From Microbacterium sp. Nx66 (GTDB taxonomy: Bacteria; Actinomycetota; Actinomycetes; Actinomycetales; Microbacteriaceae): a DNA stretch of 64,000 nt. Each line of letters opens with the position of its first letter. The first letter of the stretch is position 1. The notes under the pieces are model-generated. The model saw only the letters and a program-made list of their open reading frames with translations. It did no database searches and was not told the DNA's origin. Positions 23,930-32,950 of this stretch are shown piece after piece. Location: NCBI RefSeq assembly GCF_904066215.1, contig NZ_LR880474.1:2852001-2916000 (forward strand), in the 5' to 3' direction. A program made the translations under genes and the position numbers.

Positions 23930-24709
23930 TCAGCCCTCCGGCCAGTAGTGACTGTCCGGGACGGCGCGCGCACCGAAGATCGCCTGCCCGACCCGCACGC
24001 ACGTCGCGCCCTCCTCGACGGCGATCTCGTAATCCCCGGACATACCCATCGACAGGGCGCCGTCGCCGATGAGTTCGGGGTTCTCCTCACGTGCTCTGTC
24101 ACGGAGGGTCCGCAGCATCGCGAAGCATTCCCGCACCCGGGCATCGTCCGGTGTGAGCAGCGCCAGCGTCATCAGGCCGCGCACACGGAGAGCACCGTAC
24201 GAGGGCAACGCCTTCAGGAAGTCGAGAAGCTCCTCCGGCGGCATCCCGAACTTCGAGTCCTCGGCCGAGGTGTTCACCTGCACGTACACGTCGAGGCTGC
24301 GCCCCGCGGCCTGCAGGCGCCGGTCGAGAGCCTCGGCGACCCGCAGCCGGTCGAGCGCCTGGAACTCGGTGGCGAAGGAGGCGACGTCCCTGGCCTTGTT
24401 CGTCTGCAGGTGGCCGATGACCACCCAGTCCACATCGAGGTCGGCCGTCTCCCGGTGCTTGCGCACGGCTTCCTGCACCTTGTTCTCGCCGAGTCGGCGC
24501 AGCCCGGCGTCGATGGCCACCCGCACCCGATCGGTCGGCACCGTCTTGCTCACCGGGAGCAGGTGCACCTCACCGGGGTCGCGTCCTGCGCGCTCCGCGG
24601 CGGCGTCGATGCGGGCGCGGACGTCGGCGACGTTGGCGCGGAAGTCCGCGGCGGTGAAGGCCGTCGGGTAGCGCTCGGCGCTCTCCCCCACACGCTCGAT
24701 TTTTGACAT
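23930..24709 (-). CDS. YggS family PLP homeostasis protein
   Basis: This 259-residue protein folds as the barrel domain of alanine racemase fold type III and carries PLP without known catalysis; homologues buffer PLP and amino acid levels. Signature pieces are LLPVSKTVPTDRV with the PLP lysine, LGENKVQEA, WVVIGHLQTNKA, VQVNTSAEDSKFG, and LSMGMSGDYEIAVEEGAT. The ATG at 24709 lies inside a palindrome that I connect to the MocR regulator at 31.6-32.9 kb. It has no ribosome binding site, so either the transcript is leaderless or the start is the GTG six codons later. Confidence 0.93.
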   Translation of the reverse strand: MSKIERVGESAERYPTAFTAADFRANVADVRARIDAAAERAGRDPGEVHLLPVSKTVPTDRVRVAIDAGLRRLGENKVQEAVRKHRETADLDVDWVVIGHLQTNKARDVASFATEFQALDRLRVAEALDRRLQAAGRSLDVYVQVNTSAEDSKFGMPPEELLDFLKALPSYGALRVRGLMTLALLTPDDARVRECFAMLRTLRDRAREENPELIGDGALSMGMSGDYEIAVEEGATCVRVGQAIFGARAVPDSHYWPEG

Positions 24710-24731
24710 AGGTCAAAATCTAACATAGCTT
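24698..24731 (+). promoter_or_regulatory. Operator copy 1 and promoter of gabT (MocR-linked palindrome)
   Basis: Arms TTTTGAC (24701-24707) and GTCAAAA (24712-24718) flank ATAG. The 21 bases 24701-24721 are identical to the minus strand of the copy before the MocR gene. TTGACA (24703-24708) is a perfect -35, followed after 17 bases by TAGCTT (24726-24731), which serves gabT downstream. The YggS ATG lies in the spacer on the other strand. Confidence 0.8.
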
Positions 24732-24782
24732 CGACACCACGTCGCGTACCCGCCGACACCCCCTTCACGAAGGAGCCCGTCC

Positions 24783-26126
24783 ATGTCCGCACCCGGCCTG
24801 TTCTCCGACACCGCCCTGTCGACCCCGCGCCTGCGCACCGAGGTGCCAGGGCCGCAGAGCCGGGCGCTGCACGAGCGCCGGCAACGGGTCGTCCCGCGCG
24901 GCGTCGGCAGCGTGCTCCCCGTCTACATCGAGCACGCCGACGGCCCCTGGGTCACCGACGTCGACGGCAACCGCTTCCTCGACCTCGGCAGCGGGATCGG
25001 CGTGACGACCATCGGCCACACCAACCTCGCAGCCGTCACCGCCGCGGCGGAGCAGCTCGACCGGGTCACGCACACGCTCTTCACCGTCACCCCCTACGAG
25101 GGCTACGTGCGCCTCGCCGAACTGCTCGCGGAAAAGGTCCCCGGCACCCACGAGACCCGCACGGCCTTCGCGAACTCCGGCGCCGAAGCCGTCGAGAACG
25201 CGGTCAAGATCGCCCGGAGGCACACGGGACGGCGCGCCGTCGCCGCCCTGGACCACGCGTTCCACGGGCGCACCAACCTCGCACTCGCGATGAACCACAA
25301 GGCGGCGCCGTACGGCACCGGGTTCGGTCCGTTCGCGCCCGATGTCCACCGCGTCCCCAACTCGTACCCCTACCGCGACGGCCTCGACGGCGAGGAAGCC
25401 GCCGCGCGCACGATCGCCCATCTCGAACAGCGGATCGGCGTCCACGACCTCGCGGCCGTCATCGCCGAGCCCATCCAGGGCGAGGGCGGCTTCGTCGTCC
25501 CGGCCGAGGGCTACCTCCCCGCCCTGCGGGAGTGGTGCACGGAGAACGGCGTGGTGTTCATCGCCGATGAGATCCAGACGGGCCTCGGGCGCACCGGGAC
25601 GTGGTTCGCGAGCACGCACTTCGACCTCGTGCCGGACCTCGTGCTCACGGCGAAGGGCATCGCCGGCGGGCTGCCCCTGGCCGGGGTGACCGGCCGCGCC
25701 GAGATCATGGACGCGCCCGACCCTGGCGGCCTCGGCGGCACATTCGGCGGCAACCCGGTCTCGATCGCCGCCGCCCTCGCAGTGTTCGACGAGCTCGAGC
25801 ACGGGACCTTCTTCGCCGACGCCCGCCGGATAGGCGCCCACCTGTCCGCCCGACTCGAGGGTCTGCGCACTCGCCATGCGGTCATCGGCGACGTCCGCGG
25901 GATCGGCGCCATGCAGGCCTTCGAGCTGAGCACCCCCGGGACGACGCGACCGCTGGCCGGGGCCGCCTCCATGATCGCGGAGTTCGCCGCCCAGCGCGGC
26001 ATCCTGCTGCTCACCGCCGGCAGCGACGGCAACGTGATCCGCTTCCTCCCCACTCTGACCACGACCGACGAGCAGCTCGACGTCGCCGTGGACGTGATCG
26101 ACGAGGCCCTCAGCGCGCTCCGCTGA
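24783..26126 (+). CDS. gabT: Class III aminotransferase, probable 4-aminobutyrate transaminase
   Basis: This 447-residue PLP enzyme transfers the amino group of GABA or a related omega-amino acid to 2-oxoglutarate. Seen are [63 protein letters not shown] with the cofactor aspartate, and the Schiff-base lysine in [24 protein letters not shown] precedes the ATG. The promoter overlaps the shared palindrome, so it is probably controlled by the MocR regulator, as GabR controls gabT in Bacillus. The 3' end overlaps the convergent HAD gene by 17 bp. Confidence 0.9.
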   Translation: MSAPGLFSDTALSTPRLRTEVPGPQSRALHERRQRVVPRGVGSVLPVYIEHADGPWVTDVDGNRFLDLGSGIGVTTIGHTNLAAVTAAAEQLDRVTHTLFTVTPYEGYVRLAELLAEKVPGTHETRTAFANSGAEAVENAVKIARRHTGRRAVAALDHAFHGRTNLALAMNHKAAPYGTGFGPFAPDVHRVPNSYPYRDGLDGEEAAARTIAHLEQRIGVHDLAAVIAEPIQGEGGFVVPAEGYLPALREWCTENGVVFIADEIQTGLGRTGTWFASTHFDLVPDLVLTAKGIAGGLPLAGVTGRAEIMDAPDPGGLGGTFGGNPVSIAAALAVFDELEHGTFFADARRIGAHLSARLEGLRTRHAVIGDVRGIGAMQAFELSTPGTTRPLAGAASMIAEFAAQRGILLLTAGSDGNVIRFLPTLTTTDEQLDVAVDVIDEALSALR

Positions 26127-26790
26127 GCACGCGGAGGCACAGCGCCTCCCCGCTCCACCGCACGTGGGCGAGGTCGTGCACGACCAGGTCGGGGTCAGCC
26201 GCCCCGGAGTCTGCGCCCACCCCGACCACGAGGCCGGCACCGGCCGCTCGCGCCGCGCTGATCCCCGGCGCCGAGTCCTCGAAGACGACGCAAGCCCCCG
26301 GGTCCCGCCCGAGGAGCCGTGCGGCACGGACGTACGGGTCGGGCGCGGGCTTGCCTCTGTCCACGTCTTCGGCGGCGACCAGCACCGCCGGCGTCGGGAT
26401 ACCCGCTCCGCCCATCCGTGCGGTCGCGACCGCTCGGTTGCTGCTCGTCGCGACCGCCCACAGCTTCGGGGGCAGCGCAGCGAGCAGGGCAGCGGCCCCG
26501 GGGATCCCGGTCGTCACCGGGGCGACGGCGAGCTCCCGAGCGAGGAGGTCGGCCGCCGCCTCGGCCGCGCGTTCCGGCCCCACGATCGCCGCGACCACCT
26601 CACTCGGCCGCATGCCATGAGGCGCGTCCCGCAGGAAGTCGAATCCCGGGGCGTGCCGGTGCGCCCAGGCGTCCCACGCGATCGCCGCCGAGGGGACGGA
26701 ATCCACCAGCACGCCGTCGCAGTCGAACAGGACCCCCGCGGCGCGCACGATCACCTCGGCACCGCGAACCTCGTGTGCTATTTTTGGCAT
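26110..26790 (-). CDS. HAD family phosphatase (subfamily IA)
   Basis: This 226-residue hydrolase has all HAD motifs: nucleophile DCDGVLVDS, motif II TSSNRA, lysine in GKPAPDPYV and the acidic pair in [10 protein letters not shown]. The helical cap between motif I and II classifies it with beta-phosphoglucomutase/glycerol-phosphatase-like enzymes; the substrate is unknown. The ATG at 26790 lies inside palindrome copy 2, at the same place as the YggS ATG in copy 1. A later GTG (codon 14) would start just before the fold and is a serious alternative. Confidence 0.88.
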   Translation of the reverse strand: MPKIAHEVRGAEVIVRAAGVLFDCDGVLVDSVPSAAIAWDAWAHRHAPGFDFLRDAPHGMRPSEVVAAIVGPERAAEAAADLLARELAVAPVTTGIPGAAALLAALPPKLWAVATSSNRAVATARMGGAGIPTPAVLVAAEDVDRGKPAPDPYVRAARLLGRDPGACVVFEDSAPGISAARAAGAGLVVGVGADSGAADPDLVVHDLAHVRWSGEALCLRVLSGAR

Positions 26791-26801
26791 AGGTCAAATC
26801 T
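26780..26801. promoter_or_regulatory. Operator copy 2 (degenerate MocR-linked palindrome)
   Basis: TTTTTGGCATAGGTCAAATC matches copy 1 except for one substitution and one missing A. It separates the HAD gene from the divergent amidotransferase gene (16 bp before the latter's ATG). Unlike in the other two copies I see no well-spaced -10 hexamer, so the direction of control is open. Confidence 0.65.
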
Positions 26802-26816
26802 ATCCGAGGAGAGTGC

Positions 26817-27530
26817 ATGTCCGCGTCCCGCACGCCCCGGACGGCGATCGCCGTCCGCCACGTCCCCTTCGAAGACCTCGGGATCCTCGCCCCGCTGCTG
26901 GCGGCGCGCGGCTACGAGACCACACTGCTCGACGCCGGCATCGACGCGATCGACCCGGACGCCGTCGCTGGCACGGACCTGCTCCTCGTCCTCGGCGGAC
27001 CGATCGGCGTGTACGACGAGGATCGGTATCCCTTCCTGCACTCCTCGAAGGCGGCTCTCGCGACCCGGCTCGCCACGGGCGGCGCCACGCTCGGCGTCTG
27101 TCTCGGCACCCAGCTCCTGGCCGAGGCTCTGGGCGCAGAGGTACGCCCGACCGGGGCCGTCGAGATCGGCTACGGCCCGCTCGCACTCACCCCCGAGGGC
27201 CGGGAGTCCGTCCTCGCCCCTCTCGACGGCGAGCCCGTGCTGCACTGGCACGGCGACGAGTTCGCGATCCCCGCCGGGGCGCACTCCCTGGCGCACACGC
27301 CCGGCTTCCCCCATCAGGCCTTCGCCGTCGCGCGCACGCTCGGACTCCAGTTCCACCTGGAAGCCGACCACCGCGTCATCGAGCGCTGGCTCATCGGTCA
27401 CGCGCACGAGCTCCATCACCACGGCATCGACCCGCGGACGATCCGGGAGCAGGCGCAGCGGCACGGCCCGCGGCTCGAGGCCCTCGCCATCCGTGTGCTG
27501 AGCGACTGGCTCGACGAGGTCGAGGCGTAG
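26817..27530 (+). CDS. Class I glutamine amidotransferase-like protein
   Basis: This 237-residue protein has the GATase-1 fold with nucleophile cysteine in GVCLGTQLLA, oxyanion region LVLGGPIGVYDED, and the His-x-Glu pair in LQFHLEAD. It resembles stand-alone GMP-synthase-like amidotransferases, which have no fixed function; gamma-glutamyl hydrolases such as PuuD are another branch. GAGGAG precedes the ATG. It lies directly behind operator copy 2 and before a bidirectional terminator. Co-regulation with gabT suggests nitrogen or amine metabolism. Confidence 0.87.
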   Translation: MSASRTPRTAIAVRHVPFEDLGILAPLLAARGYETTLLDAGIDAIDPDAVAGTDLLLVLGGPIGVYDEDRYPFLHSSKAALATRLATGGATLGVCLGTQLLAEALGAEVRPTGAVEIGYGPLALTPEGRESVLAPLDGEPVLHWHGDEFAIPAGAHSLAHTPGFPHQAFAVARTLGLQFHLEADHRVIERWLIGHAHELHHHGIDPRTIREQAQRHGPRLEALAIRVLSDWLDEVEA

Positions 27531-27545
27531 CGGGCGGGCAGGGGA

Positions 27546-27576
27546 AGAGGCCGGACCCCCAGCGAATCCGGCCTCT
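27546..27576. terminator. Bidirectional terminator hairpin
   Basis: AGAGGCCGGA and TCCGGCCTCT form a perfect 10-bp stem with an 11-base loop, and flanking GGGGA/TCCCC bases can extend it. It lies between the stops of the amidotransferase gene and the convergent AhpD-like gene. Confidence 0.85.
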
Positions 27577-27589
27577 GCTCCCCTCGACC

Positions 27590-28135
27590 TCAGGCGGCGC
27601 GACGCAGCGGCACCGTCGGGAAGTCGATCGGCACGTCGAGCGCGATGTTCACGTAGTTCGTGAAGAGGTTCAGCGCGACCTGGCCGATGGTCTCGACGAT
27701 CTGCTCGTCGTTCCAGCCGTGCGCGCGGAGAGCGTCGACGTCGGCCGAGGTCACCTGACCCCGCTCCTCGACGAGCTTGAGCGCGAAGGCCAGCAGAGCG
27801 GCCGTACGGGGGTCGTCGGAGTTGCCGGCCTGGGCCTCGGCGAGCGCCTCGGTCGTGAGGCCCGCCTTCTTGCCGAGCGCGGTGTGCGCCGCGAGGCAGT
27901 AGCCGCAGGAGTTGCGGTTCGCGACCGCGACCGCGATCTGCTCACCGAGGGCCGCGCCGAGCGTGCCCCCACCGTAGGCGCCGAAAGCGCTCCACATGCT
28001 GGTGAGCGCGGCGGGCGAGTTCGCGACCGCGCGGAACATGGCGGGGACGGCGCCGAAGGCGGAGCCGATCTGCTCCAGCTGCTCCTTGACGGGGCCGGTG
28101 GCGGTCTCACGGTCGACGAGAGGGACGTTGGGCAT
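27590..28135 (-). CDS. Carboxymuconolactone decarboxylase/AhpD-like alkylhydroperoxidase
   Basis: This 181-residue all-helical protein belongs to the AhpD/CMD family: the redox pair with downstream histidine in CGYCLAAH, preceded by an upstream EQIAVAVANRN. Family members reduce peroxides with the help of a thiol relay or act as peroxidase-related enzymes. The ATG at 28135 has AAGGAGC upstream. It is divergent from an AraC regulator (123 bp) that probably controls it; such pairs respond to quinones, aldehydes or oxidants in other bacteria. Confidence 0.9.
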   Translation of the reverse strand: MPNVPLVDRETATGPVKEQLEQIGSAFGAVPAMFRAVANSPAALTSMWSAFGAYGGGTLGAALGEQIAVAVANRNSCGYCLAAHTALGKKAGLTTEALAEAQAGNSDDPRTAALLAFALKLVEERGQVTSADVDALRAHGWNDEQIVETIGQVALNLFTNYVNIALDVPIDFPTVPLRRAA

Positions 28136-28258
28136 GGGGTGCTCCTTTGTGTTTCGGACGGGCCGGATTCGGCTTCCCCTCCAGTCTTGCTCGCCGCGCA
28201 GTACGATACGCATCATTTGGTCTTGCGTTCGTGACATATCGTCCAGAAGAATGGAAGC

Positions 28259-29110
28259 ATGCCACCGCTCGACCGCCTCACCCCGCTGCTCGACCGCTTC
28301 CGGGTGCGCAGCCGCCTGTTCCACACCGGACCCCTGTGCGGGACCACGGTCTTCGCCGCGAGTGCGGGCCACGGCTTCCTCCACGTGCTGCGTCGCGGCG
28401 AGATGGAGGTGACACACCAGCGCCCGGACGGCGGCATCGAGCGCGAGACGATCACCCGCCCGAGCCTGCTGTTCTTCCCCCGCCCCGTCGACCACACCTT
28501 CCTCAACGCCCCGACCGATGAATCCGACTTCGCCTGCGCGACGATCGACTTCGACGGCGGAGCCACGCACCCGCTCGTCCGCACCCTCCCCTCGGTGATC
28601 GTCCTGCCGCTCGACGAGGTGTCCACCCTCGCCCCCGCGCTGGACCTCCTGTTCGCCGAGGTCGACAACGTGCGCTGCGGTCGTCCGCTGCTGGCGGACC
28701 GGATGTTCGAGGTCGTGCTCATCCAGCTCCTGCGCTGGATGCTCGACCACTCCGGCGATCTCACCCTCCCGCCGGGGCTGCTGCCCGGCCTTGCGGACGA
28801 ACGCCTCGCACCCGCCCTCGTGGCGATGCATGAGGCCCCCGGCGAGCCGTGGACGCTCGACACTCTCGCGCGGACCGCCGCGATGTCGCGCAGCGCCTTC
28901 GCGGCGCGCTTCAAGGAGGTCGTGGGCCGAGCGCCGGGCGACTACCTCACCGAGTGGCGTCTCACGATCGCCCAGGAACAGCTCCGTGCGGGGATGTCCG
29001 TGAGCGCTGTGGCCGCCGACCTCGGCTATGCGAGCGCCTCCGCCTTCTCCCGCGCGTTCGCCCAGCGGCTTGGTCGCTCTCCGCGGGCCTGGCTCGGCCT
29101 CGCCGCCTGA
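28259..29110 (+). CDS. AraC family regulator with cupin domain
   Basis: This 283-residue protein has an N-terminal cupin-type sensor domain (about 1-170, with HVLRRGEMEV and LLFFPRPVDHTF) and a C-terminal double helix-turn-helix (about 185-283: TLDTLARTAAMSRSAFAARFK, VSAVAADLGYASASAFSRAF, in part). The pattern places it in the AraC_binding_2/cupin_6 group that controls divergent oxidoreductase or peroxidase genes. The likely target is the AhpD-like gene. No clear paired operator could be read in the intergenic region. Confidence 0.9.
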   Translation: MPPLDRLTPLLDRFRVRSRLFHTGPLCGTTVFAASAGHGFLHVLRRGEMEVTHQRPDGGIERETITRPSLLFFPRPVDHTFLNAPTDESDFACATIDFDGGATHPLVRTLPSVIVLPLDEVSTLAPALDLLFAEVDNVRCGRPLLADRMFEVVLIQLLRWMLDHSGDLTLPPGLLPGLADERLAPALVAMHEAPGEPWTLDTLARTAAMSRSAFAARFKEVVGRAPGDYLTEWRLTIAQEQLRAGMSVSAVAADLGYASASAFSRAFAQRLGRSPRAWLGLAA

Positions 29111-29112
29111 GC

Positions 29113-30225
29113 TCAGCCGCCGGCTGACATCACGGCAGCGACCCCGGTCACGATCCGGTCGAGGTCGCCGGCCGTGAGCGAAGGGTGCACGGGGAGGGAG
29201 AGCACCTCCTGCGCTGCCCGTTCGGTCTCCGGAAGCTCGTCGGCCGGCGCGAAGCGCGCCAGCGAGGGTAGCCGGTGGTTCGGGATCGGGTAGTAGACGC
29301 CGGAGCCCACCCCGTGTTCGTCGCGGAGTGCGTCGCGCACCCGGTCGCGCTCCCCCGCGGCGACCCGCACCGTGTACTGGTGGTAGACGTGCTCGGCGCC
29401 CTCCGCGACCGCAGGCACGGTGAGCCCGTCGATGCCGGCGAGCGCGCCGTCGAGGAATGCGGCGTTCTCCTGGCGCTGGCGGATCCAGGCGGCGACCCGC
29501 CCGAGCTGCACCCGACCGACCGCGGCGTGCACCTCGCTCATCCGGTTGTTGTAGCCGACGACCTCGTTCGCGTACTGGGTCTCCATACCCTGGTTGCGCA
29601 GCAGTCGGACCCTGCGCGCGACCTGCTCATCGACGCACGAGACCATGCCGCCCTCGATCGCCGTCATGTTCTTCGTCGGGTAGAGGCTGAACATGCCGAA
29701 CCTGCCGATGGTCCCGGCCGGCCGGCCTCGCCAGGCGGCGCCGTGGGCCTGCGCGGCGTCCTCGTAGATGTCCAGGCCATGGTCCCTGGCGACCTCCTCG
29801 ATGTCGTCCACGAGGAACGGATGCCCGTACAGGTGCACCGGCATGATGCCTTTCGTGCGGGCGGTGACGGCGGCACGGACCCGCGCCGGATCCAGCGTGA
29901 AGTGCCTCGGCTCGATGTCGACGAACACCGGCGTCGCGCCGGCCAGGACCACGGAGTTCGCCACCGCCGCGAAGGTGAAGGACGGCACGATCACCTCGTC
30001 GCCCGGGCCGACACCGGAGGCGAGCAGGCCCAGGAGCTGGCCGCTCGTCCCCGAGTTCACCGCGACGGTGGTGCGGCCCTCCACGAACTGCGTCGCGAAC
30101 TCGCGCTCGAACGCCGCCACCTCGGGGCCCTGGGCGAGCATGCCGCTGCGGAGCACGCGTTCGACGGCTGCCACCTCGTCGTCGCCGATGAGCGGCGCGG
30201 CGGCCGGGATGAAGTCCTTCTGCAT
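29113..30225 (-). CDS. DegT/DnrJ/EryC1/StrS family sugar aminotransferase
   Basis: This 370-residue PLP enzyme aminates keto-sugar nucleotides for surface glycans or secondary metabolites. Motifs: GDDEVAAVERVLRSGMLAQGPEV, AVNSGTSGQLL, EVIVPSFTFAA, the cofactor region YEDAAQAHGA, and the Schiff-base lysine in SLYPTKNMTAIEGG. The start at 30225 avoids the tRNA gene that the longer frame would cross. It stands alone without other sugar-nucleotide genes, 44 bp after the tRNA on the same strand, so co-transcription with the tRNA and the upstream aminotransferase is possible. Confidence 0.9.
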   Translation of the reverse strand: MQKDFIPAAAPLIGDDEVAAVERVLRSGMLAQGPEVAAFEREFATQFVEGRTTVAVNSGTSGQLLGLLASGVGPGDEVIVPSFTFAAVANSVVLAGATPVFVDIEPRHFTLDPARVRAAVTARTKGIMPVHLYGHPFLVDDIEEVARDHGLDIYEDAAQAHGAAWRGRPAGTIGRFGMFSLYPTKNMTAIEGGMVSCVDEQVARRVRLLRNQGMETQYANEVVGYNNRMSEVHAAVGRVQLGRVAAWIRQRQENAAFLDGALAGIDGLTVPAVAEGAEHVYHQYTVRVAAGERDRVRDALRDEHGVGSGVYYPIPNHRLPSLARFAPADELPETERAAQEVLSLPVHPSLTAGDLDRIVTGVAAVMSAGG

Positions 30226-30269
30226 GGGTATGTCCTTCGTCGGGAACGGCTCGGCGCGAGCCGGATCGG

Positions 30270-30340
30270 AGGTGGAGGCAGGAATCGAACCTGCGTGCAC
30301 GGTCTTGCGGACCGCGACCTGGCCACTCGGTCACTCCACC
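30270..30340 (-). tRNA. tRNA-Cys (GCA)
   Basis: The minus strand folds as a 71-nt cloverleaf: acceptor GGTGGAG/CTCCACC, D arm ACC-GAGTGGCCA-GGT, anticodon stem GCGGT/ACCGT (outermost pair G-U) with loop CCGCAAG, T arm GCAGG-TTCGATT-CCTGC and discriminator T. The anticodon GCA reads cysteine codons. The genome bases after the discriminator are CCG, so CCA is not encoded. Position 33 is C where U is nearly universal. It lies 13 bp after one aminotransferase gene and 44 bp before another, all in the same direction. Confidence 0.93.
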
Positions 30341-30353
30341 GGGTCAGATGTCC

Positions 30354-31592
30354 TCACGCGCCCGGCGGCGAGTACCCCTGCAGGAAGCGGCCGAAGCGCT
30401 GCACCGCATCGATCAGCGTGTCGGTCCCGGGCAGGAAGGCGAGGCGCACGTGATCGGTGTCGGCGCCGTTGAAGGCGCGGCCGTGCACCAGCAGGATGTG
30501 CTCCGCGTCGAGGAAGTCGAGCACCAGACGCTCGTCGTCACGGATGCCGAACACCTCAGGGTCGAGGCGCGGGAAGAGGTAGAGCCCTCCACCCGCCTCC
30601 TGCACATCGACGCCGGGGATGGCTCGGAGCGCGGCCGTGGCGGCGTCGCGCTGCATTGTCAGCCGCCCCTCGGCCGCGACGAGCGCGTCGAGCGATGCGT
30701 CGTGCTCCAGGGCCGCCGTGATCGCGTGCTGTGCCGGCACGGACGCGCACATCCGCATCGAGGCGAGCAGCCGCAGACCGGAGAGGAAGGGGTCATCGGC
30801 AGCGAACCCGGTCGTCAACGCCCAGGCGGCCCGATACCCGGCGACGCGGTGCGTCTTCGACAGGCCGGCGAAGGTGACGCAGGGCACGTCGGGGGCGACC
30901 TGCGCCGTGGAGACGTGCGTGAATCCGGGGTACACGACACGGTCGTAGATCTCGTCCGACAGCAGCAGCAGACCATGGCGACGGGCGAGCTCCGCCACGC
31001 CCTCCAGGGTCTCCCGCGGGTAGACCGCGCCGGTGGGGTTGTTCGGGTTGATTATGACGATGGCCACGGTCCGTGGGCCGATCGCCGCCGCCATGGCCTC
31101 GAGATCCGGGAGCCACCCGGCCTCCTCCGCGCAGCGGTAGTGCACGGGCTCACCCCCGGCGAGGACAGTCGATGCGGTCCACAGCGGATAGTCGGGACTC
31201 GGGATGAGGACCTCGTCGCCCGGCTCCAGCAGCGCCTGCAACGTGAGACCCACCAGCTCGGACACGCCGTTGCCGACGGTCACCGCCTCGATCCCGAGGG
31301 ACGGGAACCCGGCCCGGCGCGAGTAGTGCACGCGGATCGCCTCCCTCGTCTCCGGAAGGCCCGGTGATTCCGAGTACCCATGGGCGTGCGGAAGAGCCTC
31401 GCGCAGGGCCTCCACGATGACCGGCGGCGCCTCGAAACCGAACGGGGCCGGGTTGCCGATGTTCAGGCGGAGGATCTGCTCGCCGCGGGCTTCCAACTCG
31501 GCCGCACGCTCGGCCACCGGACCCCGCAGGTCGTAGAGCACGCCGTCCAGGCGCGATGATCGGCCGATCCGGAACGGGGCCCTGGCCGTCAT
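30354..31592 (-). CDS. Class I/II aminotransferase (AlaA-like alanine transaminase)
   Basis: This 412-residue PLP enzyme resembles AlaA/AlaT, which make alanine from pyruvate and glutamate. Landmarks: LNIGNPAPFGFE, YSESPGLPETREAI, GNGVSELVGL, the cofactor NPNNPTGAVYP, DEIYDRVVYPG, the Schiff-base lysine in FAGLSKTHRVAGYRAAW, and the C-terminal arginine in HVRLAFLPG. Its ATG overlaps the stop of the MocR gene (ATGA), which makes it part of the regulator's operon and a likely target. Confidence 0.92.
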   Translation of the reverse strand: MTARAPFRIGRSSRLDGVLYDLRGPVAERAAELEARGEQILRLNIGNPAPFGFEAPPVIVEALREALPHAHGYSESPGLPETREAIRVHYSRRAGFPSLGIEAVTVGNGVSELVGLTLQALLEPGDEVLIPSPDYPLWTASTVLAGGEPVHYRCAEEAGWLPDLEAMAAAIGPRTVAIVIINPNNPTGAVYPRETLEGVAELARRHGLLLLSDEIYDRVVYPGFTHVSTAQVAPDVPCVTFAGLSKTHRVAGYRAAWALTTGFAADDPFLSGLRLLASMRMCASVPAQHAITAALEHDASLDALVAAEGRLTMQRDAATAALRAIPGVDVQEAGGGLYLFPRLDPEVFGIRDDERLVLDFLDAEHILLVHGRAFNGADTDHVRLAFLPGTDTLIDAVQRFGRFLQGYSPPGA

Positions 31593-32944
31593 TCGTCCCC
31601 CTCGGCCTCGGCCGGACCGGAAGCGGCGGCGATGTCGTCGGCCAGTCGTCGCAGGTCGGCGTCGTCGAGGTCGTGCACCGTCAGACGCAGATGGTGGCCG
31701 CCGGGCGAGCCGTCCTCCAGCGCGAACTCGGACCCCGGTCGAACGAGCCATCCGCGGTGCGCGAGCCGCTCGGCGACGACCGCGGCCTCCTCGCGGACAT
31801 CGACCCACGCATTCAGACCGCTCTCCGCGGTGACGTCCGATCCACGGGCGGAGACGAGCGCGGCGAAGGACCTGTTGCGCGCGGCGTATCGGGCCCCCGC
31901 CTTCGCGATGAGCCGGTGCACGTCTTCGTCACGGAGCATGGTCGCGGCGAGCTGCTGCATGACGTGGCTCACCCACATCGTGCCGGGGCTGAGCCGGAGG
32001 GCGAGGCGCTCGGCGGTGACGGGGTCGGACGCGGTGAGGGCCAGCCGCATGTCGGGTCCGAGGAACTTGGACACCGACCGCACGAGAGCCCACCGTTCGT
32101 GGCCCGGTCCGATGACGGTGGCGTACGGAGTCGGGGCGAGCAGCGAGAAGTGGTCGTCCTCGATCACCAGGACGTGGGGGTGCGGAGCGAGCACCTCGCG
32201 CAGCGCCGCGGCACGCGCGGGACTGATGCTGACCCCGGTGGGGTTGTGCGCGCGGGGCGTGCAGACGATCGCGCGCACACCGCTCTCCAGAGCGTCACGC
32301 ACCCCCTCCACGGTCATGCCCTCGTCGTCGACGGGTATCGCGACGGGCGTGTACCCCGCCAGACGCGCGGTCTGGATGCTCGAGAGGAAGCACGGATCCT
32401 CGAGACCCACCCGGTCGCCGTGCACGAGCGTCTGAGCGAGCAGGCGCTCCACCGCGTCGACCGCCCCGGCGGTGACCGAAAGGCGGAAGGGGCGAGGCTG
32501 GTCCTCCGCGATCCATCGGGTCGCCCACTCGGCGAGACCGGCATCGATCACCGACTCGCCGTAGAGGACGGGGCTCGGGTGCACGGCTGCGAGAGCGGCG
32601 GCGAGGTCGGGAAGGAGGGCCGCCTGAGGGTTGCCGTTGGCGATGTCGCGGAGCGCGGTTCCGGGCGTGAAGCCCTCATCCGGCGTGGCGACGGGTCCGA
32701 GCACGGTCGTCCCTGTGCGCCCGCCGGTGGTCGCGATACGGGCGGTGACGAGTGCGCGGTAGGCGGCGAGCACAGTGTTGCGATTGACGCCGAGCCGCTC
32801 GGCCAGCGTGCGGACCGGCGGCAAGCGGTCCCCGGCGACGAGCGTCCCCCGTTCGACGAGGTCGCGCACGCTCTCCGAGATCTCCGCGGCGGTGACGCCG
32901 CTGATCCCGTCGGTCTCGTCGTCTCTGCTCTCCGCCGCTGCCAT
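31589..32944 (-). CDS. MocR family PLP-binding transcriptional regulator
   Basis: This 451-residue protein fuses an N-terminal GntR winged helix (about 15-80: LPPVRTLAERLGVNRNTVLAAYRAL) to a fold-type I aminotransferase-like domain with the cofactor lysine in VRSVSKFLGPDMRLAL and CTPRAHNPTGVS. GabR and PdxR are relatives that sense PLP together with GABA or PLP itself. The ATG lies about 7 bases after a -10 hexamer, so the mRNA should be leaderless. The palindrome over its -35 is repeated at gabT/yggS and, degenerate, at the amidotransferase. I infer autoregulation and control of these genes. Confidence 0.92.
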   Translation of the reverse strand: MAAAESRDDETDGISGVTAAEISESVRDLVERGTLVAGDRLPPVRTLAERLGVNRNTVLAAYRALVTARIATTGGRTGTTVLGPVATPDEGFTPGTALRDIANGNPQAALLPDLAAALAAVHPSPVLYGESVIDAGLAEWATRWIAEDQPRPFRLSVTAGAVDAVERLLAQTLVHGDRVGLEDPCFLSSIQTARLAGYTPVAIPVDDEGMTVEGVRDALESGVRAIVCTPRAHNPTGVSISPARAAALREVLAPHPHVLVIEDDHFSLLAPTPYATVIGPGHERWALVRSVSKFLGPDMRLALTASDPVTAERLALRLSPGTMWVSHVMQQLAATMLRDEDVHRLIAKAGARYAARNRSFAALVSARGSDVTAESGLNAWVDVREEAAVVAERLAHRGWLVRPGSEFALEDGSPGGHHLRLTVHDLDDADLRRLADDIAAASGPAEAEGDE

Positions 32945-32950
32945 GACTCG

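Noticed and set aside
30226..30300. Longer N-terminus of the DegT aminotransferase (start at 30300)
   Set aside because: The extension crosses the tRNA-Cys gene; the family starts with the residues found after the ATG at 30225.
30270..30340. Attachment site of an integrated element at the tRNA-Cys gene
   Set aside because: No integrase, no direct repeat of the tRNA 3' end and no change in gene style on either side.
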